Source of the DNA: Nesterenkonia sp. LB17
GTDB lineage: Bacteria; Actinomycetota; Actinomycetes; Actinomycetales; Micrococcaceae
DNA length: 64,000 bases
Direction of reading: 5' to 3'
NCBI RefSeq assembly: GCF_022565915.1
Contig: NZ_JAJOYX010000001.1
Span: 496,001 to 560,000 of the forward strand
The stretch's first letter is position 1; each line of letters opens with the position of its first letter. The position numbers were made by a program, and so were the translations under genes. This document shows positions 16,585 through 26,583 of this stretch, piece by piece. The notes beneath the pieces are model-generated. The model made no database searches. It saw only the letters and a program-made list of their open reading frames with translations, and was not told the DNA's origin.

Positions 16585-17452
16585 CGCCGCAGCCGCACGC
16601 GTGCACCGCGCCACCCGCGGAGAGGTCCGTGTGCTCGGACACGGGGACACCCCTGCGCTCGAGCAGCTGCTCGCCACCGATCCGGTGGCCAATGTCTCGG
16701 TCACCGCGACCGTGCGTGCCCGCCGCTCTGCCGCGCCCGGCAAGGGCCGCAACGGCGCCGTGGTGCTCGGCATCGACGGCGAGAACGGGCTGCTCGCCGC
16801 CTGCTGGACGGGCAGCAACATCATCCCCGTGGCGGCAACCGCCGCCCAGGGAGAACTCCTAGGGGTGGCCGTCGGTGCGATGCGCCGACGAGTGGCCTCG
16901 ATCTACGGGGGCGCCGATGCTGCCCTGCACCTCTTCGAGGCCACCGGTTGGACCGGCGCACGCGACGTCCGGCCGGACCAGCCGCTGATGTCGATCACCG
17001 AGGTGTCTGAAGTGGAGCCGCTCGCGGGGGCACGGCTGTCCCAGTCGGGGGACTTCCCCCGGGTGGAGACGGCCAGTGCGGCGATGTTCACCGAAGAGCT
17101 GGGATTCTCCCCCTACGCCCAGGGCGCAAGCCAGTACCGGGAGCGCGTGCGCGGACTCATCAACGCAGGACACTCGATCATCGCGGTGGATCCCGAGACC
17201 TCCGAGATCGTCTTCAAGGCCGAGTTCGGCGCGGTCAGCCCCGAGGTGGTCCAGGTCCAGGGCGTCTGGGTGCGGCCCAGCCACCGCGGACGTGGCCTGG
17301 CCGGGCCGGGGATGGCCGCCGTGGTCGAGCACGGACTCAAGTTGGCGCCCACCGTGAGCCTGTATGTGAACAGCTACAACACTGCGGCGATTCGCGCCTA
17401 CGAGCGTGTTGGATTCACCCAGGTGGGGACGTTCGCGACCATACTGTTCTAG
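16538..17452 (+). CDS. GNAT acetyltransferase with DUF4081-type N-terminal domain
   Basis: 304 residues. The N-terminal half ([19 protein letters not shown], then [16 protein letters not shown]) matches the DUF4081-type domain that precedes GNAT in many actinobacteria; the C-terminal half is a GNAT domain with [20 protein letters not shown] (acetyl-CoA loop RGRGLA) and [20 protein letters not shown]. It is regularly found directly after ispG in this order. Substrate unknown. The 47-base overlap with ispG implies coupled translation; a later start is possible but would truncate the N-terminal domain. Confidence 0.85.
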   Translation: MEMLRQRVPLWSPSADAAAARVHRATRGEVRVLGHGDTPALEQLLATDPVANVSVTATVRARRSAAPGKGRNGAVVLGIDGENGLLAACWTGSNIIPVAATAAQGELLGVAVGAMRRRVASIYGGADAALHLFEATGWTGARDVRPDQPLMSITEVSEVEPLAGARLSQSGDFPRVETASAAMFTEELGFSPYAQGASQYRERVRGLINAGHSIIAVDPETSEIVFKAEFGAVSPEVVQVQGVWVRPSHRGRGLAGPGMAAVVEHGLKLAPTVSLYVNSYNTAAIRAYERVGFTQVGTFATILF

Positions 17453-18538
17453 ATGACTTTCTTCCCCTCCACTCGCGCCGCGCAGCGCCGCCGCCGTCCC
17501 ACCGTCGGCGCAGCGCTCGGGCTCCTCGGAGTGCTCCTGCTCACCGGCTGTGAGAGCTCCCCCGCGGAGCAGGCCGGGACGCCGGCGGCCGAGCCGGACA
17601 CCAGCACCGGGGGAGTCCAGCAGCAGGTCCCTGAACCCTCCGGCAACCAGCTCTCCCACGAGGAGATGCGTGAGCAGCTGGAGTCCCGCTACCCGGATGC
17701 CGCGCTGAGCGACACCTCGGAGTACTGGGCGGGACTGCGCGACATCGAGACCGAGCTGCAGCGGCTGGTGGTCGACCCGCCTGAGTGCAAGCAGTTCGTG
17801 GTGCGTTCGGCGGTGCCGGTTCCTGCCGGCGCGCTGGTGGCCTACGCGGACGAGACGACCGAGTCTGCTGAGGACCGGAGCGATGAGCAGCCCGAGGAGC
17901 CCGAAGATGCCCAGGGCGACCCCGAAGCCGGTACGTTCGGTGACCGGGCGCGCTTCCAGCTCGCCAGCACCGAGGACGACGAGTCCGGAGATGACTCTGC
18001 AGATGAATCCGAGTCAGGAGAAGATGCCGACCCTGAGGGCGACGGCGCATCCGGTGATCCAGGGAACGGAGACTCCGACGACTCCGACGACTCCGGTGAC
18101 TCAGAGAACGGCGGCTCCGAGGACGAGGAAGAGCCCGAGCCCGAGCCCGTCACCGTGGACCTGCCCGGAGCGCGCCAGGCCGTGATCTATACCTTCCGCG
18201 ATTGGCGCGCCGCGGATGCGTACCTCGCCGCGGAAGAGGACGGACTGGACTCCTGCGACTCCTACACCGCCAGCCGCGGCGGAGAGGACTCCGCAGAGAC
18301 CTCCACCTCGGTGGACACCGTCGACGTCTCCTCCACCGCCGACGCCGCACTGGGCACCACCCGGCGGATCAGCGCTGAGGGCGAGACCGAGCACAATGCC
18401 GCCATCACCCTGCGCGGCGGCTCGCACATCGTCACGGTGGCGGTCCCGCTGGAAGACGCGCTCTCCGAGGAGGAGGCCGAGGTCGCCGTCGAAGAGCTCC
18501 AGGCCGAAGCCGCCGACCTCCTCGAGAGCCTCGACTGA
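17453..18538 (+). CDS. Acidic lipoprotein of unknown function
   Basis: 361 residues. A basic N-region (RRRR), a hydrophobic h-region and the lipobox LLTGC with Cys33 indicate export and lipid anchoring. The middle (about 125-225) is a Ser/Asp/Glu/Gly-rich low-complexity stretch, and the C-terminal 130 residues form a more ordered domain (AVIYTFRDWRAADAYLAAEE, then ITLRGGSHIVTVAVPLED). The gene begins immediately after the preceding stop with no gap. I do not recognise the C-terminal domain. The acidic stretch might span the cell wall or bind cations; that is speculation. Confidence 0.75.
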   Translation: MTFFPSTRAAQRRRRPTVGAALGLLGVLLLTGCESSPAEQAGTPAAEPDTSTGGVQQQVPEPSGNQLSHEEMREQLESRYPDAALSDTSEYWAGLRDIETELQRLVVDPPECKQFVVRSAVPVPAGALVAYADETTESAEDRSDEQPEEPEDAQGDPEAGTFGDRARFQLASTEDDESGDDSADESESGEDADPEGDGASGDPGNGDSDDSDDSGDSENGGSEDEEEPEPEPVTVDLPGARQAVIYTFRDWRAADAYLAAEEDGLDSCDSYTASRGGEDSAETSTSVDTVDVSSTADAALGTTRRISAEGETEHNAAITLRGGSHIVTVAVPLEDALSEEEAEVAVEELQAEAADLLESLD

Positions 18539-18566
18539 CCTCCTGCTCGAAACAGGAATCGGTCAG
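18535..18566 (+). terminator. Hairpin at the end of the dxr-ispG operon
   Basis: CTGACC (18535-18540) pairs with GGTCAG (18561-18566) around an inner CCTG/CAGG stem. The left arm contains the stop codon of the lipoprotein gene. No T-tract follows, so confidence is moderate. Confidence 0.45.
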
Positions 18567-18625
18567 CCGCAGGCGGTCGATGAAAGCCCCCGTCACAGGT
18601 GATTCAGCCCAGCGTTCATGCACCG

Positions 18626-18655
18626 TTGACAGCGCTGCGCGGGCCTGCTCAGAAT
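18626..18655 (+). promoter_or_regulatory. Promoter of the FAD oxidoreductase gene
   Basis: A perfect -35 TTGACA (18626-18631) and CAGAAT (18650-18655) are 18 bp apart. The start codon lies about 90 bp downstream. Confidence 0.5.
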
Positions 18656-18743
18656 TAAGTCATTCCCCACCACGCCGCATTGAAGCGCTCCGGCGATCGG
18701 GCGCCCGGCGTCAAGAGACAACCTCCACATGGAGGGCGCAGAC

Positions 18744-20147
18744 ATGGACACAGATCGAGACCTCGACCAGTCCTTGCAGGAACTCAGATCCTCGTTGTCG
18801 GGCGTGGTGATCGAACCGGACCATCCGCTGTACGAAGACGCGCGCCGGGTATGGAACGGCATGGTGGACGTTCATCCCCGCGCCGTGGTCCGAGCCGGCA
18901 GCATCGCCGATGTCGAGCCCGTGCTCGACCTCGCACAACGCACTGGAACGCCGCTCGCGGTCCGCGGCGGAGGACATAATGTGGCCGGGCACGGCACCGT
19001 CGAGGCAGGGCTGGTCCTGGACCTCAGCCTGCTGCGCGGCGTCGACGTGAATGCTGAGACTCAGATCGTGACGGTCGAGCCCGGCGCGACCCTCGCCGAT
19101 GTGGACGCGGCCACGGTCCCGCACGGCCTCGCGGTCCCGCTCGGGGTGATCAGCGCCACCGGGGTCGCTGGACTGACCCTGGGTGGCGGGGTCGGCTGGC
19201 TGACCCGGGCCTGCGGCCTGACGCTGGACAACCTGATCTCCGCGGAGGTGATCACCAGCAACCTGGAGCACGTGCATGCAGATGCGCAGAACAGCCCAGA
19301 CCTGTTCTGGGCGCTCCGCGGAGGGGGCGGGAACTTCGGACTGGTGACCTCCTTCGTCTACCGGGCACAGCGACTGCCGGAACAGGTTCTGGGTGGAAAT
19401 CTGGTCTACGGCCGGCCCCACTGGCGGCAGGCGCTGCAGGCGTTCGCCCGGTGGACCGAGGACCTGCCCGACGAGATGACCAGCATCCTCTCGATCATTC
19501 GGCTGCCCTCGGAGTACGGGGTCGGCGAGGAGCCGGTGCTGGTCATCGGGGTCGTCTGGGTCGGAGCAGACCTGGATGAGGGTTCGCGACTGGTGGACCG
19601 GCTGCGCGAGCATGCCCCGCCCGACGCCGAGGAGATCGAGCCGGTCCAATGGCTTGCATGGCAGTCGGCAATGGACGGGCTCTTCCCCAAGGGTGCGCGC
19701 GGCTATTGGAAGAACGCCTCCTTCTCGCGTCTCGATGACGAGGTCATCGACGCGCTGCTGGAGATCGCCGGGGAGCTCACCTGGATCGGTACGGGCTTCG
19801 ACATCCATCATATGGACGGCGCCTTCGGCCGGGTGGCCGAGGATGCCACCGCTTTTCCCAACCGCTCGGCCCGCTATTGGCTCAACATCTACGGGTTCTG
19901 GCAGGACCCGTCCGAGGACTCTCGCCTGACGGCGTTTGCTCGGCGGGCGCACGCCGCCGTGGAACCCCACGCCGACGACGGCCAGTATGTGAACTTCCTC
20001 GGCGCTGAGCATGAGACCGATCCGACGGGGGCCGTTCAGGAGGTCTACGGCGGGCACAAGACCCGACGGCTGATCGAGATCAAGACTCGCTACGATCCGA
20101 CCAACCTGTTCCGGCTGAACCACAACATCAGGCCGGCGTCGGTCTAG
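18744..20147 (+). CDS. FAD-linked oxidoreductase, berberine-bridge/6-hydroxynicotine-oxidase type
   Basis: 467 residues. The N-terminal FAD_binding_4 domain contains RGGGHN (74-79) whose His78 is the usual covalent 8-alpha-histidyl FAD attachment residue, and GLTLGGGVGWLTRACGL, ALRGGGGNFGLVTSF. The C-terminus is a BBE domain ending YDPTNLFRLNHNIRP. The protein has no second (cysteinyl) FAD attachment CxxV/G that I can see, so it is probably a mono-covalent oxidase. Substrate unknown. ATG at 18744 has GGAGGG seven bases upstream; the ATG at 18729 does not. Confidence 0.87.
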   Translation: MDTDRDLDQSLQELRSSLSGVVIEPDHPLYEDARRVWNGMVDVHPRAVVRAGSIADVEPVLDLAQRTGTPLAVRGGGHNVAGHGTVEAGLVLDLSLLRGVDVNAETQIVTVEPGATLADVDAATVPHGLAVPLGVISATGVAGLTLGGGVGWLTRACGLTLDNLISAEVITSNLEHVHADAQNSPDLFWALRGGGGNFGLVTSFVYRAQRLPEQVLGGNLVYGRPHWRQALQAFARWTEDLPDEMTSILSIIRLPSEYGVGEEPVLVIGVVWVGADLDEGSRLVDRLREHAPPDAEEIEPVQWLAWQSAMDGLFPKGARGYWKNASFSRLDDEVIDALLEIAGELTWIGTGFDIHHMDGAFGRVAEDATAFPNRSARYWLNIYGFWQDPSEDSRLTAFARRAHAAVEPHADDGQYVNFLGAEHETDPTGAVQEVYGGHKTRRLIEIKTRYDPTNLFRLNHNIRPASV

Positions 20148-20208
20148 CCGGCGTCGATCGAGACGGTGCGGACCTGGCCGGCGTCGACGGAGGCCGCGCC
20201 GTCGATGA

Positions 20209-21003
20209 TCAGCCGAAGAGGTCCATGGCCACGTCGTAGCCCAGCTTGATCACCAGCGCGAAGACCACCACCAGGAACACCGCCCGGATGAACTTGGATC
20301 CCTTGGCGATCGCCATCCGCGCGCCGAGGTAGCCCCCGGCCATGTTCGCGGCACCCAGCACCAGCCCGAGACCGATGAACACGTGTCCGGCGGGGAAGAA
20401 ATACAGCAGCGCGCCGAGGTTCGTGGCCACGTTGACCACCTTCGCCTGCGCCGAGGAGTTCAGGAAGTTGTAGCCCAGCACGGTGACCAGGGCGATGACC
20501 AGGAAGGTGCCGGTGCCTGGGCCGAGCACACCGTCGTAGAAGCCGACGATCAGCCCGATCGTCACCGCGCGCGCCAGGTGGCCCATCCCCGCGTGCCGCA
20601 GCTTCTCCAGCTGCCCGACGTGGGGTTTCACTGCGGTGAACACGCCCACGCCGATCAGTGCGAGCAGGATCAGCGGCAGGATGATCCGCTCCGGGAGCGA
20701 GGCGGCGACCGCCGCGCCGCCGTAGCTGGCCAGCAGCGCCGCCGCGGCCATCGGCAGCGCCGTGGTCATCGAGGGCCTGACCCGTCGCGCGTAGGTGATC
20801 GCCGACGTCGTCGTCCCGAAGATCGACCCGAGCTTGTTGGTGGCCAGCGCCTGGACCGGGGTGATCCCCGGGACCATCAGCAGCGCCGGCAGCTGCAGCA
20901 GCCCGCCCCCGCCGACGACGGCGTCCACCCACCCGGCCGCGAAGCCGGCCATGACCAGCAGCAGCAGGGTCACCCAGGTGATCTCGAGGCCGCCACCGAT
21001 CAC
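20209..21003 (-). CDS. TSUP (TauE/SafE) family membrane transporter
   Basis: 264 residues, about eight hydrophobic segments. Family features are GFAAGWVDAVVGGGGLLQLPAL at the N-terminus, ATNKLGSIFGTTTSA, and the second repeat GFYDGVLGPGTGTFLV. Members export sulfite, sulfoacetate or related organosulfur anions. It is separated by 29 bp from proS on the same strand and may be co-transcribed with it. No sulfur gene is adjacent here, unlike the second TSUP gene at 46474. Confidence 0.85.
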   Translation of the reverse strand: MIGGGLEITWVTLLLLVMAGFAAGWVDAVVGGGGLLQLPALLMVPGITPVQALATNKLGSIFGTTTSAITYARRVRPSMTTALPMAAAALLASYGGAAVAASLPERIILPLILLALIGVGVFTAVKPHVGQLEKLRHAGMGHLARAVTIGLIVGFYDGVLGPGTGTFLVIALVTVLGYNFLNSSAQAKVVNVATNLGALLYFFPAGHVFIGLGLVLGAANMAGGYLGARMAIAKGSKFIRAVFLVVVFALVIKLGYDVAMDLFG

Positions 21004-21032
21004 GAGATCAGTGGCGGCCTCGAGGGTCTCGG

Positions 21033-22838
21033 TCAGCGCAGACCCTTGACGTGTTCGAGCACCGCCGCCGCGGCTTCGGCCACCGGGACCTCGTGGGATT
21101 CACCGGAGCGGCGGTCCTTGAGCTCGATGGTGCCGTTCTTCAGGCCGCGGCCCACGGTGACCAGCATCGGGACCCCGAGCAGCTCGGCGTCGCCGAACTT
21201 CACGCCGGGGGAGACCTTGGGCCGATCATCGTAGATCGCGGTCAGGCCGGCGGCTTCGAGCTCGCTGATCAGCGCCTCGGCGGCCGCGTAGACCTCCTCG
21301 CCCTTGCCGGTGGCGACCAGATGCACATCGGCCGGAGCGATCGCGGCGGGCCAGATCAGGCCCTTGTCGTCGTGGGTGGCCTCGGCGATGGCGGCCAGCG
21401 CGCGGGTCACGCCGAAGCCGTAGGAGCCCATGGTCACGGTGGCGAGCTTTCCGTTGACGTCGAGGACCTGCAGGCCGAGCGCCTCGGCGTAGCGGGTGCC
21501 GAGGTGGAAGATGTGGCCCATCTCGATGCCGCGGCGGGTGCGCAGCGGACCGGAGCCGTCCGGGGCCGGGTCACCGGATTCCACGACCACAGACTCGATG
21601 ATGCCGTCCCAGCCGAAGTCGCGCCCGGCGACCAGGCCGAACACGTGCTGGTCAGATGCGTTGGCACCGGTGATCCAGCTGGTGCCCGACACCACGCGGG
21701 GATCCACCAGGTAGCTGATGCCGGTGCTGGACTCCTCGCCCAGGACCGGCGCGTCCAGGGAGAGTCCGGGGCCGATGTAGCCGCGGACGAGTCCGGGGTG
21801 CTTCTTCAGGTCCGCCTCGTTCGCGGCCTCCAGTGCGACCTCGCCGCCGACGCCGAGGAGGCCGCCGATGGTGGCTTCGGCGCGCTTGAGGTCCACCTCG
21901 CGGCTGCCCGGCACGCCGAGCACCACGATCCGGCGGGTGCCGTCAGGCAGCACGGCCGCGACGACGACGTTCTTCAGCGTGTCCGCCGCAGTCCATTCGC
22001 GGTCGGCCCGGGGCTGGTGGGTGTTCGCGGCGTCGACCAGGGTGGCGATGGTGTCGGTGCCGGGGGTGTGGTGGACCTGGGCCTCCGGCAGTCCGGAGAA
22101 GTCCAGCGGCTCGGGAGCCGGAGTGGTCACCGCCTCGACGTTGGCGCGGAAGCCGCCCTCGGACTCCACGAAGGTGTCTTCGCCGACGTCACAGGGGAAG
22201 AGGAACTCCTCGGACGCCGAGCCGCCCATCGCGCCGGACTGTGCGTTGACCGGGACCACGGGCAGGCCGAGCCGGTCGAAGATCCGCAGGTAGGCCTCGC
22301 GGTGGGCCGCATAGGCCGCGCTCTGGTCCGCTTCGGTCAGCGCGAAGGAATAGGAGTCCTTCATGATGAACTCGCGGCCGCGGAGCAGGCCTGCCCGGGG
22401 GCGGGCTTCATCGCGGTACTTCGTCTGGATCTGATAGATCGAGAGCGGCAGGTCCTTATAGGAGCTGTAGAGGTCCTTCACCAGCAGGGTGAAGACCTCC
22501 TCGTGGGTGGGTGCCAGCAGGTAGTCCGCGTCCTTGCGGTCCTTGAGCCGGAAGATCCCGTCGCCGTAGTCGTCCCAGCGGCCGGTCGCCTCATAGGGCT
22601 CCTTGGGCAGCAGTGCCGGGAAGTGCACCTCCTGGGCGCCGATCCGGTTCATCTCCTCACGGACGATCGCCTCGATCTTCCGCAGCACGGTCAGCCCCAG
22701 CGGCAGCCAGCTGTAGACGCCCGGGGCGGCGCGGCGGATGTAGCCGGCGCGGACCAGCAGCTGGTGGCTGGCGACCTCGGCGTCGGCCGGGTTGTCGCGC
22801 AGCGTGCGGAGGAACAGGTGAGACAGGCGGAGCGGCAC
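21033..22838 (-). CDS. proS: Prolyl-tRNA synthetase, bacterial type with editing domain
   Basis: 601 residues. Class II motif 1 region ([17 protein letters not shown]), motif 2 ([21 protein letters not shown]) and motif 3 ([13 protein letters not shown]) are present, and the INS editing insertion occupies about residues 220-400 between motifs 2 and 3. The anticodon-binding domain closes the protein. The GTG at 22838 is chosen because the family starts with (M)xLRMSxLFxxTLRD-like sequence here; no good Shine-Dalgarno is visible. Longer in-frame extension upstream has no conservation and overlaps the divergent promoter. Confidence 0.95.
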   Translation of the reverse strand: MPLRLSHLFLRTLRDNPADAEVASHQLLVRAGYIRRAAPGVYSWLPLGLTVLRKIEAIVREEMNRIGAQEVHFPALLPKEPYEATGRWDDYGDGIFRLKDRKDADYLLAPTHEEVFTLLVKDLYSSYKDLPLSIYQIQTKYRDEARPRAGLLRGREFIMKDSYSFALTEADQSAAYAAHREAYLRIFDRLGLPVVPVNAQSGAMGGSASEEFLFPCDVGEDTFVESEGGFRANVEAVTTPAPEPLDFSGLPEAQVHHTPGTDTIATLVDAANTHQPRADREWTAADTLKNVVVAAVLPDGTRRIVVLGVPGSREVDLKRAEATIGGLLGVGGEVALEAANEADLKKHPGLVRGYIGPGLSLDAPVLGEESSTGISYLVDPRVVSGTSWITGANASDQHVFGLVAGRDFGWDGIIESVVVESGDPAPDGSGPLRTRRGIEMGHIFHLGTRYAEALGLQVLDVNGKLATVTMGSYGFGVTRALAAIAEATHDDKGLIWPAAIAPADVHLVATGKGEEVYAAAEALISELEAAGLTAIYDDRPKVSPGVKFGDAELLGVPMLVTVGRGLKNGTIELKDRRSGESHEVPVAEAAAAVLEHVKGLR

Positions 22839-22951
22839 AGGTGAACTCGTTTCCGGTGAGGGATCTTCTACCGGCCCAAGTCTAAGGGGCGCTCGCAGAT
22901 GAGCTCCCACGCGTCGTCGACCAGGCCTCCCGCGCCGTCGCGCGGCGTGGA

Positions 22952-22957
22952 TATACT
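22952..22957 (+). promoter_or_regulatory. -10 element of the second LuxR ATPase gene, probable leaderless start
   Basis: TATACT (5/6 match) ends seven bases before the GTG at 22964, so transcription should start on or next to that codon. No Shine-Dalgarno is present. The -35 is not evident. Confidence 0.55.
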
Positions 22958-22963
22958 CCCAGC

Positions 22964-25537
22964 GTGGCCGCCTCGAGGCCAGCGCATCCGACAGTGCCAT
23001 GGGCCCGTTATCGCATTCCGGCGAGTCGGCCGGACCTGTTGCCGCGTCCCCGCGTGACCGCGGCCATCGAGCGCGCGGTCACAGGACACCGGATGACCGT
23101 CATCAGCGCCCCCAGCGGTCACGGCAAGACTCGGGCCGCCGCCGAATGGGCGAGGCATCAGCTGCGTCCGGTCGCCTGGCTCTGCCTGGGTCCGGCCGAC
23201 GATGAACCGGCGGCGCTCACGTCGGGTGTCATCACTGCCCTGCGCGGACTGCTCCACGCCGGCGATGATCTTCGCGAGGCGCTGGGTGAGCTGGATCCGG
23301 GCTCCGACGCGAACACGCTCTACGACCAGGTCTGCCGGACCTTCGAGCAGCCTGCGTCTGTCTCCGTGCTGGTGATCGACGACGCCCAGCGAGCCGCAGG
23401 TCAGTTGAGGGCCGGCTTGCTGGGCATGCTCGTCGACGACGCCCCCGAACACCTGCGGCTGGTGTTCCTGGGAACCACCCCGATCGAGGCCTGGCTGGCG
23501 AAACAGATCCTGGAGGGCTCGGCCGTCCATCTCTCCGCAGCGGATCTGGCCTTCGACCGGTCAGAGACCGAGGGCCTGCTGAAGCGATTCGGAAACAGCC
23601 TGGACTCGCGCGAGGTGCTCGAGAGCACGCAGGGATGGCCTATCGCCGTGCAGACGGCCGCGCTGGCCAGCCAGCGGCCTCCCGGAGCGGGAGACAGCCT
23701 CGAGGACCTGTTGAGGAGCTACGTGCAGACCCAGATCCTTGACGGGCTGGGTGAATCGCTGGCGGTGTTCATCCTCACCACGACTGCCTGCACGGAGCTG
23801 ACGGCCGAGCTCGCCACCGCACTGTCCGGTCGAGACGACGCTGCCGCGGTGCTGGATGAGCTGGTCGACCGCGGCATCTTCCTGAGTCGGCATTGCGAAT
23901 CGGGCGAGACCCCGACCTACCGGTGGCATCCGATCTTCGCGCGGCAGTGCACCCAGATCCTGCGCCGTCAGGACCCGACGGCGCTGAACCTGCTCCACCT
24001 CAGGGCAGGGGAGCAGCTGTCGTCCACCAACCCCCTGAGCGCACTGCGCCACTTCCAGGCGGCTCAGGATCATGATCGTGCCCATCAGGTGCTGGTCGCG
24101 AACTGGCTGGAGCTGATCATCGGGGACCACGCCCGACAGGTCGCCACCTTCTGCGCGGGCCTTCCGCAGCGCTTATCCGGCGCGGCCACGACACAGCTCA
24201 TCCTCGCCTGCGCCGAAGATGTCATGGGCGAGCATCAGGTGTCACGCACCCGATTCCGCAAGGTGCTGGACTCGCTGCCCGATGACACCACGGACGAGGG
24301 TGTGGAGTCCGTGCTCCGGGTCGCGCGACTGTTCCTCACCGACGACCCCAGAGCGGCGCTGACGGCGGCGCGGGACGTCCATGCGCGGCTCTCTGTCTCG
24401 GGGGAGTTCGAGGGACGGGAGCGGGTCGGGGTGCTGTTCCTGCTGGCCTGGACCGAGCTGCGGCTCCGCCTGCACCCTGAGTCTGCCCCCGAGATCATGT
24501 CTGCCGCCGCCCGCGAGTGGGGAGCGATGGGGGAGGCCCAGCTTGAGCGAAGCGCACTGGGCAGTCTCGCCATGGTCGATCTGTGGGATGGCAGGAACGC
24601 CCGCGCCCGTCGCATCCTGAGCGAGGTCGATGCTCCGCTTCAGGCATCGACCTCGATATCGACACACTACGAGGGCAGTGCGCTCGGCACCGCGATGGGA
24701 CTGCTGGCGTACTGGTCTGCAGACTTCGATGACGCCACCGAATGGTTCGGTCGCGTCATCGAGGCGGGGGACGCCCCTGTTCCTCTCGGCGGCGCGGTGC
24801 GGACGTTCCTGGCCTTCAGCGCTGCGGGTGCCCGGGATCCGGCCCTGTGTCGAAGGGCTGCCCTCGAGCTGGAGGCTGTGTCACGGGAGGAGGCCCAGGG
24901 GGTGCAGTGGCCGATCTTCCGGGATGCGGCGCAGGCCGTGCTGGCGGAGGTCGCGGGGCACCGGCCGAGGGCCCTGGCGCTGGTGGAGCGACACCCTGAT
25001 GCGGCAGACCTTCCGATGATCGGGGTCGTGCTGGCCGGCATTCTGCGGCGAGCCGGGGATCCCGCTCGCGCATTCCGCCTGCTGTCCCGGCATCGAGCAT
25101 TCATGGGAATCTCCTACGTGGCGATCTCCGCACGAATCTCAGCTGCCCTGGTCCACCGGATGCGCGGGGAACCGGACGTCGCCCACGAATACTGTGAGTA
25201 CGCCCTGGACATCGCGGAGCGCGAAGACATCCGCCAGCCCTTCTGCGACGGTGACCTGAATCTTCGCCTGCTGCTCACGGACCATCTGACCCGACGCACA
25301 TCCCATGAGGCCTTCATCGCCAGCGCCCTGACGGCTGAACAGAGCCGCCGCGGGGTCCTCGCGGCCCTCTCCGGCCGGGAGGTCGAGGTGTACCGCCTGC
25401 TCCAGACCTCCAAGACGATCCAGGAGATCGCGGACGCGCTGATGGTCTCGGTGAACACGGTCAAGACCCACCAGCGAGCGATCCACCGGAAGCTGGGGGT
25501 CCGGACCCGCCGCGAGGCTCAGCAGCTCGCGCCCTGA
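22964..25537 (+). CDS. MalT-like LuxR-family ATPase regulator
   Basis: 857 residues. Walker A at 49-56 (APSGHGKT), Walker B near 136-140 (VLVIDD), a winged-helix/TPR middle region and a C-terminal LuxR helix-turn-helix (about 795-857: [36 protein letters not shown] in pieces). The plan is that of MalT and AlkS, in which ATP and an inducer drive oligomerisation. It is the second such regulator in the window; the two share architecture but little sequence, so they are not a recent duplication. No clear target operon is adjacent. Confidence 0.87.
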   Translation: MAASRPAHPTVPWARYRIPASRPDLLPRPRVTAAIERAVTGHRMTVISAPSGHGKTRAAAEWARHQLRPVAWLCLGPADDEPAALTSGVITALRGLLHAGDDLREALGELDPGSDANTLYDQVCRTFEQPASVSVLVIDDAQRAAGQLRAGLLGMLVDDAPEHLRLVFLGTTPIEAWLAKQILEGSAVHLSAADLAFDRSETEGLLKRFGNSLDSREVLESTQGWPIAVQTAALASQRPPGAGDSLEDLLRSYVQTQILDGLGESLAVFILTTTACTELTAELATALSGRDDAAAVLDELVDRGIFLSRHCESGETPTYRWHPIFARQCTQILRRQDPTALNLLHLRAGEQLSSTNPLSALRHFQAAQDHDRAHQVLVANWLELIIGDHARQVATFCAGLPQRLSGAATTQLILACAEDVMGEHQVSRTRFRKVLDSLPDDTTDEGVESVLRVARLFLTDDPRAALTAARDVHARLSVSGEFEGRERVGVLFLLAWTELRLRLHPESAPEIMSAAAREWGAMGEAQLERSALGSLAMVDLWDGRNARARRILSEVDAPLQASTSISTHYEGSALGTAMGLLAYWSADFDDATEWFGRVIEAGDAPVPLGGAVRTFLAFSAAGARDPALCRRAALELEAVSREEAQGVQWPIFRDAAQAVLAEVAGHRPRALALVERHPDAADLPMIGVVLAGILRRAGDPARAFRLLSRHRAFMGISYVAISARISAALVHRMRGEPDVAHEYCEYALDIAEREDIRQPFCDGDLNLRLLLTDHLTRRTSHEAFIASALTAEQSRRGVLAALSGREVEVYRLLQTSKTIQEIADALMVSVNTVKTHQRAIHRKLGVRTRREAQQLAP

Positions 25538-25547
25538 ACCTGGAGCC

Positions 25548-25934
25548 TCAGGCGAGGGCCCTGGCCTTGAGCGACCTGAACTCCTCCTCGGTGATGGTGC
25601 CCGAATCGCGCATCAGGGCCGCCTTCTCGATCTCGACGCTGGGACTGGTCACGCCCACCTCCCGCAGCCGCGCGAGCATCGCCTCATGGCTTCTCTGATC
25701 AGCTGCGGCGCCGCGCTCAGCCATCCCGCCGCCACGAGCGATGAGATAGATCAATGCGGTGAGGAAGGGCAGGAATATCAAGAAGAACACCCAGACCGCT
25801 TTGGAGAACCCGCCGAGCTTCCTGTCCCGAAAGATGTCTCCGATGATGCTGAACATGACCATCAGATAGGCCACAAACACGAAGGCCCATACGAACCACC
25901 AGATGATGGACCAGAACGATTCCCAGAATTCCAT
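25548..25934 (-). CDS. SHOCT-domain membrane protein with PLDc_N-like helices
   Basis: 128 residues. Two hydrophobic helices (about 5-35 and 45-68; WWFVWAFVFVAYLMVMFSII and VFFLIFLPFLTALIYLIARG) in the phospholipase-D-nuclease N-terminal style are followed by a SHOCT motif (ALMRDSGTITEEEFRSLKA) at the C-terminus. Such proteins are common in actinobacteria; the SHOCT motif is an oligomerisation element. ATG at 25934 (with AAGGGC upstream) is preferred to one 57 bases earlier. It is divergent from the DUF6325-SHOCT pair, which suggests a shared stress-related function. Confidence 0.78.
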   Translation of the reverse strand: MEFWESFWSIIWWFVWAFVFVAYLMVMFSIIGDIFRDRKLGGFSKAVWVFFLIFLPFLTALIYLIARGGGMAERGAAADQRSHEAMLARLREVGVTSPSVEIEKAALMRDSGTITEEEFRSLKARALA

Positions 25935-26019
25935 GACATTGCCCTTCTGTGCACGCTGCCGCCGTCGAGGAGTTGACACCTTGAGCGTCACACAGACCCC
26001 GCGGCGGGTGGACTGAAAA

Positions 26020-26036
26020 TCACCCGTTCCGGGTGA
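26020..26036. promoter_or_regulatory. Inverted repeat in the divergent SHOCT/DUF6325 promoter region
   Basis: TCACCCG-TTC-CGGGTGA, a perfect 7-bp inverted repeat centred between the two divergent genes. It is a candidate operator for coordinated control. Confidence 0.35.
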
Positions 26037-26139
26037 GCAGAACGCCGCCGCGCGGTCGGCTCTGCGAGCATCGGATCAGACACCCCCTGTGCTGCAGGGC
26101 TCTGCCGGACCGCGGAGATCACCGGAGAGGGAAAAGACC

Positions 26140-26583
26140 ATGCCTGACTTTCGATACGGCCCCGTGGAGATCTATCTGCTCGCCTTCGAGGGACAAGAGC
26201 CGGCCCCCGGTGCCCTGACCGCTCTGGCAGATGTGCTCTCCACCGGCGCGGTGAGACTCCTTGACCTGGTCGCGGTGAGCAAGGACGAGGCCGGACGAGC
26301 GGCCATGCTCGACCTGGCGGGACGCGACCGGCTGGGACTGAGCGTGGGGCCGGACCCGGTGACCGAGGGGCTGATCGGCGAGGAGGACCTCATCGAGCTC
26401 GCCGCGCCGCTGGCCTGCGGGTCTTCGGCGGTGGTGCTGGCCCTGGAGCTCAGGTTCGAGCTGATGCTCGCAGACCGGCTGGCCCAGGGGGAGGCGGAGG
26501 TCCTGCGCACCACGCGAGTACCGGCCCCGGTCGTCAACGCACTCATCGACCTGTATGACCCCGTGGAGGGAGGACCGCCGTGA
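26140..26583 (+). CDS. DUF6325/DUF1269-like protein
   Basis: 147 residues. The pattern FRYGPVEIYLLAFEG...TGAVRLLDLVAVSKDE and the tail VPAPVVNALIDL correspond to the small actinobacterial DUF6325 (formerly DUF1269-like) family of unknown function. It is mainly soluble, with a hydrophobic strand pair (SSAVVLALELRFELMLADRL). ATG at 26140 is preceded by GAGAGGG. It overlaps the downstream SHOCT gene by four bases (GTGA), a pairing seen widely, so the two proteins probably act together. Confidence 0.75.
   Translation: MPDFRYGPVEIYLLAFEGQEPAPGALTALADVLSTGAVRLLDLVAVSKDEAGRAAMLDLAGRDRLGLSVGPDPVTEGLIGEEDLIELAAPLACGSSAVVLALELRFELMLADRLAQGEAEVLRTTRVPAPVVNALIDLYDPVEGGPP

Noticed and set aside
18711-20123. 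470-codon minus-strand frame over the FAD oxidoreductase gene
   Set aside because: Antisense shadow; the plus strand has the RGGGHN and BBE motifs.
20132-20186. Three GCCGGCGTCG direct repeats, 15 and 30 bp apart, at the end of the oxidoreductase gene
   Set aside because: They encode or continue a Pro-Ala-Ser string past the stop; in this GC content a simple coding duplication is the likely cause, with no dyad or regulatory sign.
21051-22844. 597-codon plus-strand frame opposite proS
   Set aside because: Antisense shadow of a full-length class II synthetase.
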